Positions 8,448 to 18,202 are shown, counted from the stretch's first letter. The stretch is 64,000 nucleotides of DNA from Curvibacter lanceolatus ATCC 14669 (GCF_000381265.1 NZ_KB906253.1:1-64000), one strand, 5' to 3'. A program made the numbers and translations. Notes: generated by a model from the sequence alone, not told the origin.

Positions 8448-9341
8448 ATGAAAATTGCCAAGCTCATTCTTCTCTCCGGCTTGATCGCCTGGTCCTCCTG
8501 CAGCATGGCCGCCGATGCGGTGGCCACTGCCTTGCAGCACAAGGTGATCGAGAAGGGCCCTGTTCGCATCGAAGTCACTGAACAAGGGCAAGGCCCTGCC
8601 ATCGTGATGCTGCCCTCGCTGGGCCGCTCGGGTCGTGACTATGACAAGGTAGCCGAACGGCTGGCCTCCGAAGGCTTTCGCGTGCTGCGGCCTGAGCCCC
8701 GTGGCGTCGGCCAAAGCCAGGGCCCCATGCACGGCTTGACCGTGCATGACTTTGCCGCCGACGTTGCCATGGTGATCGATGCCGAGGTCAAGGCCCCGGT
8801 GGTGGTGGTCGGGCATGCATGGGGCAACTTCGCGGCCCGCATGCTTGCCACAGACCGCCCTGACCTGGTGGCCGGCGTGGTGGTGGCCGCAGCTTCCGCC
8901 GGCAAGGTGCCGCCGGGCTCAAAAGAGCTGCCCATCGGCCCTGAGATGCGCAAGGCGATCGACGGCCCCAGCAACCCGGCCTTGTCTGAAGAGCAGCGTC
9001 TGGAATACCTGAAGATCGCGTTTTTCGCCCCTGGCAACGACCCCCGGGTGTGGCTGGGCGGCTGGCATGAGGCCACCCATGAGGCGCAATCGCATGCCCG
9101 CAACGTCACCCCGGTGGACGACTACTTTGCTGCCGGCACCGCCCCCATCCTGGATCTGCAGGCCGAGTACGACCCCGTGGCCCCGCGCCGGTTTTCGAAC
9201 GTCCTGAAGTCCATGCTGGGCGAGCGGGTGACCATCGTCGTGATCAAGAACGCCAGCCATGCCTTGGCACCTGAGCAGCCCCAGGCCATGGCAGACGCGA
9301 TTGCCGACTTTGCCAAGAAGGTGTTTTCGGCGCGCCGTTGA
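8448..9341 (+). CDS. Exported alpha/beta-hydrolase-fold protein lacking a normal nucleophile
   Basis: A 297-residue protein with a signal peptide (MKIAKLILLSGLIAWSSCSM, cleavage near SMAA). It aligns throughout with the C-terminal half of the upstream fusion: IVMLPSLGRSGRDYDKV, RPEPRGVGQSQGP, the elbow GHAWG (122-126), LDLQAEYDPVA and a C-terminal NASHALAPEQP with the expected His. The elbow residue is Ala124, coded GCA here and GCC in the fusion, so the Ala is kept although the codon differs. The gene starts 87 bp after the fusion gene and probably belongs to the same transcript. Role unknown; a periplasmic binding, lyase-like or pseudo-enzyme role is possible. Confidence 0.85.
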   Translation: MKIAKLILLSGLIAWSSCSMAADAVATALQHKVIEKGPVRIEVTEQGQGPAIVMLPSLGRSGRDYDKVAERLASEGFRVLRPEPRGVGQSQGPMHGLTVHDFAADVAMVIDAEVKAPVVVVGHAWGNFAARMLATDRPDLVAGVVVAAASAGKVPPGSKELPIGPEMRKAIDGPSNPALSEEQRLEYLKIAFFAPGNDPRVWLGGWHEATHEAQSHARNVTPVDDYFAAGTAPILDLQAEYDPVAPRRFSNVLKSMLGERVTIVVIKNASHALAPEQPQAMADAIADFAKKVFSARR

Positions 9342-9398
9342 GAGGGGCGGCCGCCCGGCTGCCAGTGCTCTGCGGCCGGCAGGCCATGACCCGCTCGC

Positions 9399-10322
9399 TC
9401 AAGCCTTGAACACCACACTCTGCCGCGGGCGCTCGTCCACCGTCAGCGAGAACACGTCCGGCCGTGCATAGTGGCCCACCACATCGAAGTCGTAGCGGGC
9501 ACGGGTCAGCTCGGCGGTGTCGATCTGGGCCACCAGCAAGCCGGTTTCGTGCTTGAGCGGGCCGGCCAGCACATCGCCCAGGGGGCCCACGATCATGCTG
9601 TTGCCGCCGATCAGGGGCAGTTCGGGGTCCCAGTGCGGGGCGTTCACGCCCAGGGCCTGGGGTGAGGGCTGTACCTGGCAGGCGCTGATCACAAAGCAAC
9701 GCCCCTCGTGGGCGATGTGGCGCATCGACGACTGCCAGATGTCGCGCGCGTCCACGGTGGGGGCGCACCAGATCTGCACGCCCTTGGCGTACATGGCGGT
9801 GCGCAGCAGGGGCATGTGGTTCTCCCAGCAGATCACGGCGCCGACGCGGCCGGCGGGCGTGTCGAGCACCGGCAGGGTGGAGCCATCGCCCTGGCCCCAG
9901 ATCAGCCGCTCGGTGCCCGTGGGCATGAGCTTGCGGTGCTTGGCCACCAGGCCCCCTTCAGGGGCGAAGAACAGGGCGGTGCAGTACAAGGTGTTGCCTG
10001 CGCGTTCGATCACACCGATCACGATGTGGGCCTGGCAGCGCTCGGCCAGGCCGGCCAGCGCCTCGGTCTCGGGGCCGGGCACATCGATGGCGTTGTTGTA
10101 GTAGCGCTCGAAGGCCTCCCGCCCCTCGGGCAGGCGGTAGCCCAGGTAGGTGCCGAAGCCCTCGCCCTTGGGGTAGCCGCCCAGCAAGGCCTCGGGCATC
10201 ACCACCAGGCTGGCGCCGGCGGCGCGGATGGCATCCTCATGCGACAGGATCTGCGCCAGGGTGGCGGCCTTGCCCTCGGGGTGGGCGCCGATTTGCAGCG
10301 CGGCAACAGTGGATCGGGTCAT
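9399..10322 (-). CDS. Nitrilase / carbon-nitrogen hydrolase
   Basis: A 307-residue nitrilase-superfamily enzyme that converts nitriles to carboxylic acid and ammonia, or hydrolyses related amides. The triad is visible as Glu44 ([11 protein letters not shown]), Lys131 ([21 protein letters not shown]) and Cys165 (VICWENHMP). The GQGDG and CWEN environment is typical of true nitrilases. The ATG at 10322 starts the conserved VAALQIG strand; an ATG 24 bp upstream would add an unconserved tail. It diverges from a LysR gene across 87 bp. This is one of two nitrilases in the window and is not closely similar to the Nit1 enzyme at 14430-15443. Confidence 0.92.
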   Translation of the reverse strand: MTRSTVAALQIGAHPEGKAATLAQILSHEDAIRAAGASLVVMPEALLGGYPKGEGFGTYLGYRLPEGREAFERYYNNAIDVPGPETEALAGLAERCQAHIVIGVIERAGNTLYCTALFFAPEGGLVAKHRKLMPTGTERLIWGQGDGSTLPVLDTPAGRVGAVICWENHMPLLRTAMYAKGVQIWCAPTVDARDIWQSSMRHIAHEGRCFVISACQVQPSPQALGVNAPHWDPELPLIGGNSMIVGPLGDVLAGPLKHETGLLVAQIDTAELTRARYDFDVVGHYARPDVFSLTVDERPRQSVVFKA

Positions 10323-10409
10323 GTGAACTCGCTTTCGAAACAACAAGGTGATTGCGTCATCCTCGGCCTTTGGCGATCATCAATCAACCGATTGATCAGA
10401 CAAGCTGAT

Positions 10410-11330
10410 ATGAACGACATGAATATCGACAGCGTCGACCTGAACCTGCTCAAGGTGCTGCAGGCCTTGCACGAGGAGGGCACGGCCGGCCGGGCTGCGA
10501 TCCGGCTGGGGGTCACGCAATCGGCCGTCAGCGCAGCGCTGGGGCGGCTGCGCGCCCTGTATGGCGACCCCCTGTTCGAGCGCACCGGCCGCGGCCTGCG
10601 CCCCACCCCCAAGGCCGAGGAACTGCGCCCCCTGATTGCCGAGGCCTTGCAAAAGCTGCGGCAGAGCCTGGCCCTGGCCCAGCCCGGGGGCGCCAGCCTG
10701 GCCGGGCGCACCGTGGTGCTGGGCCTGTCGGACGACCACGAGATGGCCCTGGGGCGCCGGCTCATCGACCGCCTTCAGCAGGCAGCACCCGGCCTGCGCC
10801 TGGTGCTGCGCCAGACCCACAGCGGCCTGGCCGCCGACATGCTGATGGACCGGCGCATCGACCTCAGCCTGGGCGCCGGCACGGGCAGCTCACGCACCCT
10901 GGCGCGCCAGGTGCTGGGCACCGGCCACTACGCTTGCGTGATGGACCTCGCACAGGCCCCGGCCGGGCCCCTGGGGCTGGAGGACTACCTGCGCCGCCCG
11001 CACCTGCTGATCTCATCAGGCGGCTTTGTGGGGGTGGTGGACGAAGCCCTGGCAGCCCAGGGCTTGAGCCGGCGCATCGAGGCCTCGACCAGCCACTTTG
11101 CCGCCTTGCCCCACCTGCTGCGCGGCAGCACGGCCCTGGCCACTCTGCCCGAGCACGCCGCACGGGCCCTGGCGGCCTTGGGCACCCTGGTGTGCCTGCC
11201 TTGCCCGATCGAGCTGCCCCGCTATTCCATCGAACTGGCCTGGCGCAGCAGCAGCCTGCGCGACCCGGCGCTGCAGTGCTTGAAGACCCATCTGATGGAC
11301 GTGGCCAATGGCCTGTACGCGCCGGCCTGA
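10410..11330 (+). CDS. LysR-family regulator, probably of the adjacent nitrilase
   Basis: A 306-residue LysR regulator of the NodD/PcpR-like branch, with the HTH MNIDSVDLNLLKVLQALHEE and LGVTQSAVSAALGRLRALYG followed by DPLFERTGRGLRPT. The frame is open far upstream, but homology begins only at MNDMNIDS (10410), which also leaves room for a shared promoter with the divergent nitrilase gene. It presumably activates or represses the nitrilase in response to a nitrile or its acid product. The ligand is not known. Confidence 0.92.
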   Translation: MNDMNIDSVDLNLLKVLQALHEEGTAGRAAIRLGVTQSAVSAALGRLRALYGDPLFERTGRGLRPTPKAEELRPLIAEALQKLRQSLALAQPGGASLAGRTVVLGLSDDHEMALGRRLIDRLQQAAPGLRLVLRQTHSGLAADMLMDRRIDLSLGAGTGSSRTLARQVLGTGHYACVMDLAQAPAGPLGLEDYLRRPHLLISSGGFVGVVDEALAAQGLSRRIEASTSHFAALPHLLRGSTALATLPEHAARALAALGTLVCLPCPIELPRYSIELAWRSSSLRDPALQCLKTHLMDVANGLYAPA

Positions 11331-11370
11331 GCCGGGGGCGTTTCGGCCGCGCAGCAGGGCGGCCTGCCGT

Positions 11371-11928
11371 TCAGTGCTCCTGGCTGGGGGCGGGCATGGC
11401 TGGGGTCGCCGGGGGCTGTGTCGGGCGGCTGTTCAAGCCACTGAGGGTGCCGGAGGGGGCTTGCCCTGCAGGCATGGAAAAGCTGTTGAAGCCGCAGCGA
11501 TGCAGGTAGAACAACTGCGCCCCGGTGATGGGCCCGAAGGCGCGCAACTCACCGCCAAACTTCAGTGAGGCCCTCAGGTGGTTGGCCGCGCCATAGCACC
11601 AGTCTGAATCCGGGCCGCTGATCCGCAGGGCCACCAGGGGCTGCGCCGCCAGGGCCTGAGCATGGGCCTCAAACTGTTGCTGGCTATCGACCCAGACGCC
11701 GATCTGTGACAGATCCAAGGAGGTTCCGCCGAGCAGTTCGCGCCACATGGGCAAAGGCAGGATCAGGCGCTTGTCGGCGGGTGTCGAGATCAAGTCGTCG
11801 GGCTGCTGGATCAACAGCCAGGGGTCGTCGATCCACATCTGGTTCTGCTGGCTGACCAGAAGAACCTGGGGGTTCGGCGCCTGGCTTGCTGGCTCGGCTT
11901 GGATGTCTGCGTATCGTTGTGTGGGCAT
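11371..11928 (-). CDS. DUF934-like protein
   Basis: A 185-residue soluble protein. Its C-terminal half resembles the DUF934 family, usually coded next to sulfite reductase (cysI) in proteobacteria: VALRISGPDSDWCYGAANHLR, then GGELRAFGPITGAQLFYLHRCGFNSF. The GELRA..G......LF.L.RCGF pattern is the best marker. Residues after about 155 are a Pro/Ser-rich tail. No sulfite reductase gene is nearby, so it is an orphan copy. DUF934 proteins are thought to assist sulfite reduction, but their biochemical role is not settled. Confidence 0.6.
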   Translation of the reverse strand: MPTQRYADIQAEPASQAPNPQVLLVSQQNQMWIDDPWLLIQQPDDLISTPADKRLILPLPMWRELLGGTSLDLSQIGVWVDSQQQFEAHAQALAAQPLVALRISGPDSDWCYGAANHLRASLKFGGELRAFGPITGAQLFYLHRCGFNSFSMPAGQAPSGTLSGLNSRPTQPPATPAMPAPSQEH

Positions 11929-12151
11929 GCACCGAAGTTTGGCAACAACTGCCCTGAGGCAGCCGCATCAGAAATCGGAAACTTTTCAGGATCAGTTGGC
12001 CACCCCGGCGTATGGTGCGCACAGCGTATCGATGCCGGGTTGGGCAGGGCGTCCAATTCAGCATCGTTCGACTGTCCAAATCGACATTGAAGCAGCGTCC
12101 AAAACGACATTCAACCTCTGAGCGCATCGAATCGTGCAACGCCGCCTCGCT

Positions 12152-13546
12152 TCACGCCGAGGGTGGCGGCAGTGCCTGGTCCAGCACGGACGACAGCAGC
12201 CGCAGCGCGTGCTGCAGGTCCTCGCGCCCGATCGAGCCACCCAGGCACAGGCGCAGCGCGGGTGGTGGGTCGGCATCGGTCGAGAAGGCCGCGCTGGCCA
12301 CGCAGGCGATGCCCTGGGCCCGCAGGCTGGTGGCCACCTCGATCGGGTTCCAGTCTTCGCGCAGCGGCAGCCAGACATGAAAGCCCTGCGGGTCGGCCTG
12401 CGCACCGTGCTCGGCCAGGTAGCGCTGGGCCAGGTGCTGGCGCGCGGTGGATTCCTCCCGGATGGCGGCCAGCATGGCCGGCGCCGCACCGGTCTGGATC
12501 CAGCGTGTGACCAGGGCTGCGGTGAAGGGTGAGCTCATGACCGTGGTGGCACGCAGGGCGCCCGCCGTGCGCTGCAGCAGGCGCGGGTTGGGGGTGCACA
12601 CATAAGACATGCGCAGCCCCGCGCCCAGGCTCTTGGACAGGCCCGCGATGTAGTAGGTCAGATCGGGGGCCAGGCTCAGCAGGGTGGGCAGGGGTTTGGA
12701 CTGCAGCTTGCCGTAGGCGTCGTCCTCGATCAGCGGCACGCTGTAGCGGGTGGCGATGTCGGCGATCTCGCGGCGCCGCTGCAGGCTCATGCTCACGGTG
12801 GTGGGGTTGTGGATGTTGGGGTTGCAGACCAGGGCGCGGGGCTGCATGGTCTTGCAGGCGTGCTCGAAGTCCTCGGCACTCACGCCCTCGTCGTCCATGG
12901 CCAAGGCCTGCAGCTTCACGCCCAGTTGGGCGGCAATCACCTTCATGCCGGGGTAGGCCAGGGCTTCGACGCAGAGCACCTCGCCGGGCCGGCACAGCAG
13001 GGTGATCAGGGCCAGCAGCACGCCGTGGATGCCCGGCCCCACCAGCACCTGGCTGGCGCTGCATTGCGGCACATGGCTGCGCAACCACAGGGCGCCCGCA
13101 TCGCGGGCCTCGTTGCTGCCGCCAAAGTCCTGGTAGCGCATCAGCTCGTAGTAGCCATGGGGGCCGCCATTGGCCAGGGCCTCGCCGGCCTGCTGCTGCA
13201 TCTGTTGCACCAGGGCATGGGCCTGGGGCTCGGGCGGCAGGTTCATGGTCATCTCGGCGCTGCTGCCCGAGCGCAGGGGCAGGCCAGGGATGCGGCCCCG
13301 CACCACCGTGCCGATGCCCACGTGCGAATCGATCAGGCCACGCCGCTTGGCCTCGGCATAGCCGCGGGCCACGGTGGTGTAGTTCAGCTTCAGCAACTGG
13401 GCCAGCTCACGCAGGGTGGGCATGCGCTCGCGGGTGCTGAGATCGCCGCGCTGGATGTCTTCGGCAATCAACTCGGCCATCATCAGGTAGGCCGGTCGGC
13501 TGTCCTGGCTCAGGCGCTTGCGCCAGCGGGTGGCGTTGATGGGCAT
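12152..13546 (-). CDS. MocR-type (GntR plus aminotransferase-like) regulator, probably of the Nit1 operon
   Basis: A 464-residue regulator with an N-terminal GntR winged helix (SRPAYLMMAELIAEDIQRGD, MPTLRELAQLLKLNYTTVARGYAEAKRRGLI) and a C-terminal class-I aminotransferase-like domain. The PLP lysine lies in YYIAGLSKSLGAGLRMSY; PNIHNPTTVS and the DDAYG segment are also present. The ATG at 13546 is preferred because residues encoded further upstream show no family resemblance. It diverges from the Nit1 operon over a 380-bp region that holds repeated TTGATCGCA motifs, so it is the best candidate operon regulator. The effector is probably PLP with an amino acid or amine; this is inference. Confidence 0.92.
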   Translation of the reverse strand: MPINATRWRKRLSQDSRPAYLMMAELIAEDIQRGDLSTRERMPTLRELAQLLKLNYTTVARGYAEAKRRGLIDSHVGIGTVVRGRIPGLPLRSGSSAEMTMNLPPEPQAHALVQQMQQQAGEALANGGPHGYYELMRYQDFGGSNEARDAGALWLRSHVPQCSASQVLVGPGIHGVLLALITLLCRPGEVLCVEALAYPGMKVIAAQLGVKLQALAMDDEGVSAEDFEHACKTMQPRALVCNPNIHNPTTVSMSLQRRREIADIATRYSVPLIEDDAYGKLQSKPLPTLLSLAPDLTYYIAGLSKSLGAGLRMSYVCTPNPRLLQRTAGALRATTVMSSPFTAALVTRWIQTGAAPAMLAAIREESTARQHLAQRYLAEHGAQADPQGFHVWLPLREDWNPIEVATSLRAQGIACVASAAFSTDADPPPALRLCLGGSIGREDLQHALRLLSSVLDQALPPPSA

Positions 13547-13926
13547 GGGGGGCTTTCGGGTGGGTGGGGTGGGCTGCCGGATTGATTGCATCAAGCATGC
13601 CACGCGGGCCGGGCCATCGCGCGCCAAGGCCGCACCAAAGCGGCTGTCCGGGCAGGCCGGCTGATCGCCTTTGGTGCCGAGCCGGCCAATGATGGAGTGC
13701 ATTGATCGCACGGCAAATCAAGGCTGTTTCGGGGTCTTCAGGCAGCGTCTCTTGGCTCGGAGGGCGGCTGTACTTTTTTTCTGCTGCCCGGGGGCAATGC
13801 ACGGGCGCTTGATCGCAGATTGATCGCATCGGCCAGGCCCAAACGGGCATGTGGCCTGCAATGAAGAAGGCAGACACGGGGCATTCAGCCCGGTGTCTAC
13901 CCACCAACCCTTCATGGAGCAGCCAC
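13547..13926. promoter_or_regulatory. Divergent mocR / Nit1-operon regulatory region with TTGATCGCA repeats
   Basis: This 380-bp gap contains three exact copies of TTGATCGCA at 13702-13710, 13809-13817 and 13820-13828, and a near copy TTGATTGCA at 13582-13590. The last two exact copies start 11 bp apart, about one helical turn, in direct orientation. Direct repeats are typical of MocR operators. The Nit1 operon has a GGAG ribosome-binding site at 13916-13919. No small gene was seen here. Confidence 0.6.
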
Positions 13927-14409
13927 ATGCCTAAAGTCACCCAACCCGCCCACCAAAAAGGCGATTTCCTTGTCGACTACGAAGAGAAAGTCTTTGAAGA
14001 TGTGAAGGCCGCCCCGGGCGAGAAAGCCCTGGTCACCTTTCACACCATCGCCTTCGAAGGCTCGATCGGCTTCGTCAACCTGCTGCAGGCCACCCGCCTG
14101 TTGCGCAAGGGCTTCGAGACCTCGGTGCTGCTGTATGGCCCCGGCGTCACCCTGGGCCTGCAACGCGGCTTTCCCACCCTGGGCGACGAGGCCTTCCCCG
14201 GTCATCAAAACCAGAACAACCAGCTGATCAAGTTCATGGCCGAAGGTGGCAAGGTCTATGCCTGCCGATTCGCGCTGCAGGCTTTGTACGGCCATGGCGA
14301 AGGCTCGCTGATCCCGGGCATCCGCCCCATCAGCCCGCTGGATGTGCTCGACATCAAGCTGCTGCACCGCAAAGAGGGTGCCTTGATCATCGACACCTGG
14401 ACCGTCTGA
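13927..14409 (+). CDS. MSMEG_0572/Sll0783-family nitrogen starvation response protein
   Basis: A 160-residue protein that is the usual first member of the Nit1 nitrilase cluster. It starts [22 protein letters not shown] and contains [53 protein letters not shown] and [19 protein letters not shown]. The resemblance to DsrE/YchN-like folds ([25 protein letters not shown]) is visible but no cysteine pair is present. Homologues are induced by nitrogen limitation in cyanobacteria and mycobacteria. The start has a GGAG site 7 bp upstream. The nitrilase begins 20 bp after its stop. Confidence 0.9.
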   Translation: MPKVTQPAHQKGDFLVDYEEKVFEDVKAAPGEKALVTFHTIAFEGSIGFVNLLQATRLLRKGFETSVLLYGPGVTLGLQRGFPTLGDEAFPGHQNQNNQLIKFMAEGGKVYACRFALQALYGHGEGSLIPGIRPISPLDVLDIKLLHRKEGALIIDTWTV

Positions 14410-14429
14410 GTCGAGTGGGGAACATCACC

Positions 14430-15443
14430 ATGACCCAAGCTCGAATCGTCCGTGCCGCCGCTGTCCAGATCGCACCCGATCTGGAGACCCCCACCGGAAC
14501 GCTGGACCGGGTCTGCAATGCCATCGATGAGGCCGCCCGCAAGGGCGCCGAGCTGGTGGTGTTCCCCGAAACCTTTGTTCCGTACTACCCCTATTTTTCG
14601 TTCGTCCTGCCGCCTTGCCAGCAGGGCGCGCCCCATCTGCAGCTCTACGAGCGTGCCGTGGTGGTGCCCGGCCCGGTGACCCAGGCCGTGGCCGAGCGGG
14701 CCCGGGCCCGCAGCGTGGTGGTGGTGCTGGGGGTGAATGAACGCGACCATGGCAGCCTGTACAACACGCAGCTGATCTTCGATGCCGATGGTGCCCTGAA
14801 GCTCAAGCGCCGCAAGATCACCCCCACCTACCACGAGCGCATGGTCTGGGGTCAGGGCGATGCGCAGGGCCTGCGCGTGGTCGACACGGCCGTGGGCCGC
14901 GTCGGTGCCCTGGCCTGCTGGGAGCACTACAACCCGCTGGCCCGCTACGCGCTGATGACCGAGCACGAAGAGATCCACTGCGCCCAGTTCCCGGGCTCGC
15001 TGGTGGGCCCCATCTTTGCCGATCAGATGGGCGTGACCATCCGCCACCACGCGCTCGAGTCGGGCTGCTTCGTGGTCAACGCCACCGGCTGGCTGACCGA
15101 TGCCCAGATCGAGTCCGTGACCCCGGATGTGAGCCTGCAACGCGCGCTGCGCGGCGGCTGCCACACCGCCATCGTCTCGCCCGAAGGCAAGTACCTGGCC
15201 GAGCCCCTGACCGAGGGCGAGGGCATGGTGATTGCCGATCTGGACCTCGCCCTGGTCACCAAGCGCAAGCGAATGATGGACTCGGTGGGGCACTACGCCC
15301 GCCCCGAACTGCTGAGCCTGGCCATCAACCGGCGCCCGGCCCAGACCCATTTCGAGATGCCGGGTGTCCAGCCCGCCTCTTCGGCGACCGCCGCTGAGCC
15401 AGTCGCCGATCCCGCGCCCGTTTCCACCCTTGTTCAGGAGTGA
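14430..15443 (+). CDS. Nit1-cluster nitrilase (Nit6803 family)
   Basis: A 337-residue nitrilase with triad Glu47 ([12 protein letters not shown]), Lys129 ([21 protein letters not shown]) and Cys163 ([13 protein letters not shown]); Glu137 is the additional conserved glutamate. The [14 protein letters not shown] segment and the CWEHYNP box fit the Nit1 (Nit6803) type. It presumably hydrolyses a nitrile made or processed by the other cluster enzymes, releasing ammonia. ATG 14430 follows a GGGG site at 14417-14420. The C-terminal 25 residues are Ala/Pro-rich. Members of this type form large oligomers, which is family knowledge. Confidence 0.95.
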   Translation: MTQARIVRAAAVQIAPDLETPTGTLDRVCNAIDEAARKGAELVVFPETFVPYYPYFSFVLPPCQQGAPHLQLYERAVVVPGPVTQAVAERARARSVVVVLGVNERDHGSLYNTQLIFDADGALKLKRRKITPTYHERMVWGQGDAQGLRVVDTAVGRVGALACWEHYNPLARYALMTEHEEIHCAQFPGSLVGPIFADQMGVTIRHHALESGCFVVNATGWLTDAQIESVTPDVSLQRALRGGCHTAIVSPEGKYLAEPLTEGEGMVIADLDLALVTKRKRMMDSVGHYARPELLSLAINRRPAQTHFEMPGVQPASSATAAEPVADPAPVSTLVQE

Positions 15444-15449
15444 TCCACC

Positions 15450-16568
15450 ATGAGCCCTCAAGCCGCCTTGATGCCCGCGCCGGACACCCGGCACCTGATG
15501 AGTGAGCTGCAGTCGCTGGGCCTGCGCCTGGTCGACACCACGGCTGGCGTGGCCAGCCGGCGCGGCGGTGCCGGCCCGTCCGACCACAAGGCCGTGACGG
15601 TGGATGGCCACACCATCATGGTGCCCGTGCACACCTCCACGGCCTGGTCTTCGCCCTTTGTGGCCCAGGCCCCCGATGCCCAGGGCCGCAGCGTGATCAC
15701 CCGCGATGCGATCCCGATTGCCAGCGTCAGCTTCCCGAGGCAGCCACGCTTCTATGGGCTGCAGACCCTGGACGGCGTGCCCTACTCGCACATCGCCACC
15801 CTGCACAGCGCCGACGTGTTGGCCACCACCGTGCTGCAGACCTGCATCCGCTATGAAAGCCGCAAGAAGACCTGCCAGTTCTGCTCCATCGGCCAGTCGC
15901 TGGCGGCAGGCCGCACCATCGCGCACAAGACGCCCCAGCAACTGGCCGAGGTGGCCCGCATGGCGGTGCTGCTCGACGGTGTGAAGCACATGGTGCTGAC
16001 CACGGGCACGCCGAACGCCACCGACCGGGGTGCGGCCATCCTGTGCGACAGTGCCCGGGCCATCAAGGCCGCGGTCGACCTGCCCATCCAGGGGCAGTGC
16101 GAGCCGCCCGATGACGACGCCTGGTTCGCCCGCATGAAGGCGGCCGGCATCGACACCCTGGGCATGCACCTGGAGGCGGTCACGCCCGCCGTGCGCGAAC
16201 GCATCATGCCGGGCAAGGCCTCGGTGCCGATTGCGCGTTACCTGAGCGCCTTCGAGGCCGCGGTGCAGGTTTTCGGGCGGGGCCAGGTCAGCAGCTACAT
16301 CCTGGCCGGCCTGGGCGACAGCCGCGAGGCCATTCTGGACATGAGCGCCCGTCTGGCCGCGCTGGGGGTCTACCCCTTCGTGGTGCCCTTTGTGCCCATC
16401 AGCGGCACCCCGCTGGAGAGCCACCCCGCGCCCAGCCCCGATTTCATGCGCTCGGTGCTCGAGCCCCTGGGCCACATCGTGCGCGAGGCCGGGCTGCGCT
16501 CCAGCGACATCAAGGCGGGCTGCGGCAAATGCGGCGCCTGCTCGTCGATGTCGGTCTACGAGTCCTGA
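15450..16568 (+). CDS. MSMEG_0568-family radical SAM protein
   Basis: A 372-residue radical SAM enzyme of the Nit1 cluster. The probable cluster cysteines are in [17 protein letters not shown], spaced C-x9-C-x2-C, not the textbook C-x3-C-x2-C. Downstream barrel segments are [33 protein letters not shown] and [10 protein letters not shown], and a second Cys group ([11 protein letters not shown]) closes the protein and may hold an auxiliary cluster. It starts 6 bp after the nitrilase stop. The reaction is unknown; it is presumed to build or modify the nitrile-containing compound. Confidence 0.93.
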   Translation: MSPQAALMPAPDTRHLMSELQSLGLRLVDTTAGVASRRGGAGPSDHKAVTVDGHTIMVPVHTSTAWSSPFVAQAPDAQGRSVITRDAIPIASVSFPRQPRFYGLQTLDGVPYSHIATLHSADVLATTVLQTCIRYESRKKTCQFCSIGQSLAAGRTIAHKTPQQLAEVARMAVLLDGVKHMVLTTGTPNATDRGAAILCDSARAIKAAVDLPIQGQCEPPDDDAWFARMKAAGIDTLGMHLEAVTPAVRERIMPGKASVPIARYLSAFEAAVQVFGRGQVSSYILAGLGDSREAILDMSARLAALGVYPFVVPFVPISGTPLESHPAPSPDFMRSVLEPLGHIVREAGLRSSDIKAGCGKCGACSSMSVYES

Positions 16569-16613
16569 ACCGAGTCCTGAACCGGAACAAAGCAGAGCAC
16601 CTGCGGAGGCCCC

Positions 16614-17192
16614 ATGAGCAGCCTGATCACCCCCCCATTCACCCACCCCGCCGGGGCACGGGCCCCGGCTCCCGCCTGGCCGGCCTTCCATGTGCGCCAG
16701 GCCGTGCTCGACGAAGAGATCGCGCAGGCCATGGCCCTGCGCCGCGCCGTGTTCTGCGACGAGCAGGGCATCTTCGCGGGCAGCGACCGTGATGACATCG
16801 ACCTGCAGGCCCGCCTGTTGATTGCTGCCGCCTATGACGTGCAGCAGGCCCACAGCAGCGTGCTAGGCACCGTGCGCATCCACGAAGCCTCACCGGGCCT
16901 CTGGTGGGGCTCACGGCTGGCGGTGCAACGCGCCATGCGCCGTCAGGCCAGGCTGGGCGCCCAGCTGATCCGCCTGGCGGTCTGCACCGCCCATGGCCTG
17001 GGCTGCGAAACCTTTCTGGCCCACGTGCAGGTGCAGAACGTGCCCCTGTTCGAGAAGCTGCACTGGCGCTCGCTGGACACCTCCCTGGCCCATGGCCGCG
17101 AGCACCACCTGATGCAGGCCGACCTGGCGCACTACCCACCTTGCCACGACCCCCTGATGGGCTTTTTTGTCGAAGCCGGAGGTCAATCATGA
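16614..17192 (+). CDS. MSMEG_0567/Sll0786-family GNAT acetyltransferase
   Basis: A 192-residue GNAT-fold acetyltransferase. The fold is seen in [52 protein letters not shown] and [22 protein letters not shown] (the acetyl-CoA loop region), with [15 protein letters not shown] near the end. A clear GGAGG site precedes ATG 16614. Its stop overlaps the start of the AIR-synthase-like gene by 4 bp. In the Nit1 cluster it probably acylates a biosynthetic intermediate; the substrate is unknown. The N-terminal 20 residues are Pro/Ala-rich and poorly conserved-looking. Confidence 0.9.
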   Translation: MSSLITPPFTHPAGARAPAPAWPAFHVRQAVLDEEIAQAMALRRAVFCDEQGIFAGSDRDDIDLQARLLIAAAYDVQQAHSSVLGTVRIHEASPGLWWGSRLAVQRAMRRQARLGAQLIRLAVCTAHGLGCETFLAHVQVQNVPLFEKLHWRSLDTSLAHGREHHLMQADLAHYPPCHDPLMGFFVEAGGQS

Positions 17193-18202
17193 GTGCCTTG
17201 CCCGAGCTCGTGGCCGCGCTGCGCGACAGCCGCGGTTTTGCCCACAAGCGCGATATCAGCGCCGTGGTGAACTGCTTTGACGATCTCTTGGTGCAGGGTG
17301 TGGGCCAGATGGACCAGGCCGTGCCCCTGGGTGACGACTGTGCCGCACTGCCCGATGGCCAGGGCGGCTACCAACTGCTGGCCATTGAGGGGCTGGTGGA
17401 AGACTTCATCACCCGCATGCCCTGGTTTGCCGGCTACAGCAGCGTGATGGTCAACATCAGCGACATCTACGCCATGGGCGGCCGGCCCACGGCGGTGGTC
17501 AACGCGCTGTGGGGGCAGGGGGCGGGCGCCGAGACCCAGAAGATGCTGGCCGGCATGGCGGCCGCCTCGCAACGCTATGGCGTGCCCATCGTGGGCGGGC
17601 ACAGCAACCTGCGCTCCGAACGGCCTCAGCTGGCGGTCTCCATCCTCGGCCACGCCAGGAAGTTGCTCAGCAGCTTCCGGGCCCGCCCGGGCGATCAACT
17701 GCTGATGGCGGTGGACCTGCGCGGCCAGTGGCAGGAGCCGTTTCCGTACTGGAACGCCTCCACCGAGGCGCCCGCCGAGCGCCTGCGTGCCGACCTGGAG
17801 CTGCTGCCCGAGATCGCCGAGGCGGGCCTGTGCGAGGCCGCCAAGGACATCAGCATGGCCGGCACCCTGGGCACGGCCCTGATGCTGCTGGAGTGCTCGG
17901 GCGTGGGGGCCATCGTCGATCTGGACGCGATCCCCCGGCCCGCGGGCGTGCCCCTGCTGCGCTGGCTGACCGCGTTCCCGAGCTATGGCTTCATCCTCAG
18001 TGTGCGGCCTGAGCATGTGGCGGCCGTGCAGCAGCGCTTCGAGGCGCGGGGTCTGGCCTGCGCCGCGGTGGGCGAGGTCAAGGCCGCGCGGCAGCTGATC
18101 GTGCAGCAGGGCCCTGAATGGGCCTTGTTGTGGAACCTGGCCGAGCAGCCTTTCATTCAGGGCACACCGGCACGGGGTCTTGAGCTCGGGAGCCTGGCAT
18201 GA
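17189..18202 (+). CDS. Sll0787-family AIR-synthase-like protein
   Basis: A 337-residue protein of the PurM/AIR-synthase fold, expected to bind ATP. Marks are VPLGDDCAALPDGQG, MVNISDIYAMGGRPTAVVNALWG, MAAASQRYGVPIVGGHSNLRS and AKDISMAGTLGTALMLLECSGVGAIVDLD. Members such as PurM, ThiL and SelD use ATP to phosphorylate or activate a substrate. The ATG at 17189 overlaps the upstream stop (ATGA), and the stop overlaps the glycosyltransferase start in the same way, so these genes are translationally coupled. It is likely to activate an intermediate in the Nit1 pathway. Confidence 0.92.
   Translation: MSALPELVAALRDSRGFAHKRDISAVVNCFDDLLVQGVGQMDQAVPLGDDCAALPDGQGGYQLLAIEGLVEDFITRMPWFAGYSSVMVNISDIYAMGGRPTAVVNALWGQGAGAETQKMLAGMAAASQRYGVPIVGGHSNLRSERPQLAVSILGHARKLLSSFRARPGDQLLMAVDLRGQWQEPFPYWNASTEAPAERLRADLELLPEIAEAGLCEAAKDISMAGTLGTALMLLECSGVGAIVDLDAIPRPAGVPLLRWLTAFPSYGFILSVRPEHVAAVQQRFEARGLACAAVGEVKAARQLIVQQGPEWALLWNLAEQPFIQGTPARGLELGSLA

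Noticed and set aside
9708-10409. N-terminal extension of the LysR gene at 10410
   Set aside because: The added 234 residues are antisense to the nitrilase gene and show no LysR homology; the helix-turn-helix starts at 10410.
14415-14429. GTG start of the Nit1 nitrilase five codons upstream
   Set aside because: The ATG at 14430 has a GGGG site at the right distance, and the GTG would sit within that site.
14256-16853. Long antisense frame across the Nit1 nitrilase and radical SAM genes (about 865 codons)
   Set aside because: Same composition effect; no domain and low-complexity His/Gly/Gln content opposite well-supported genes.
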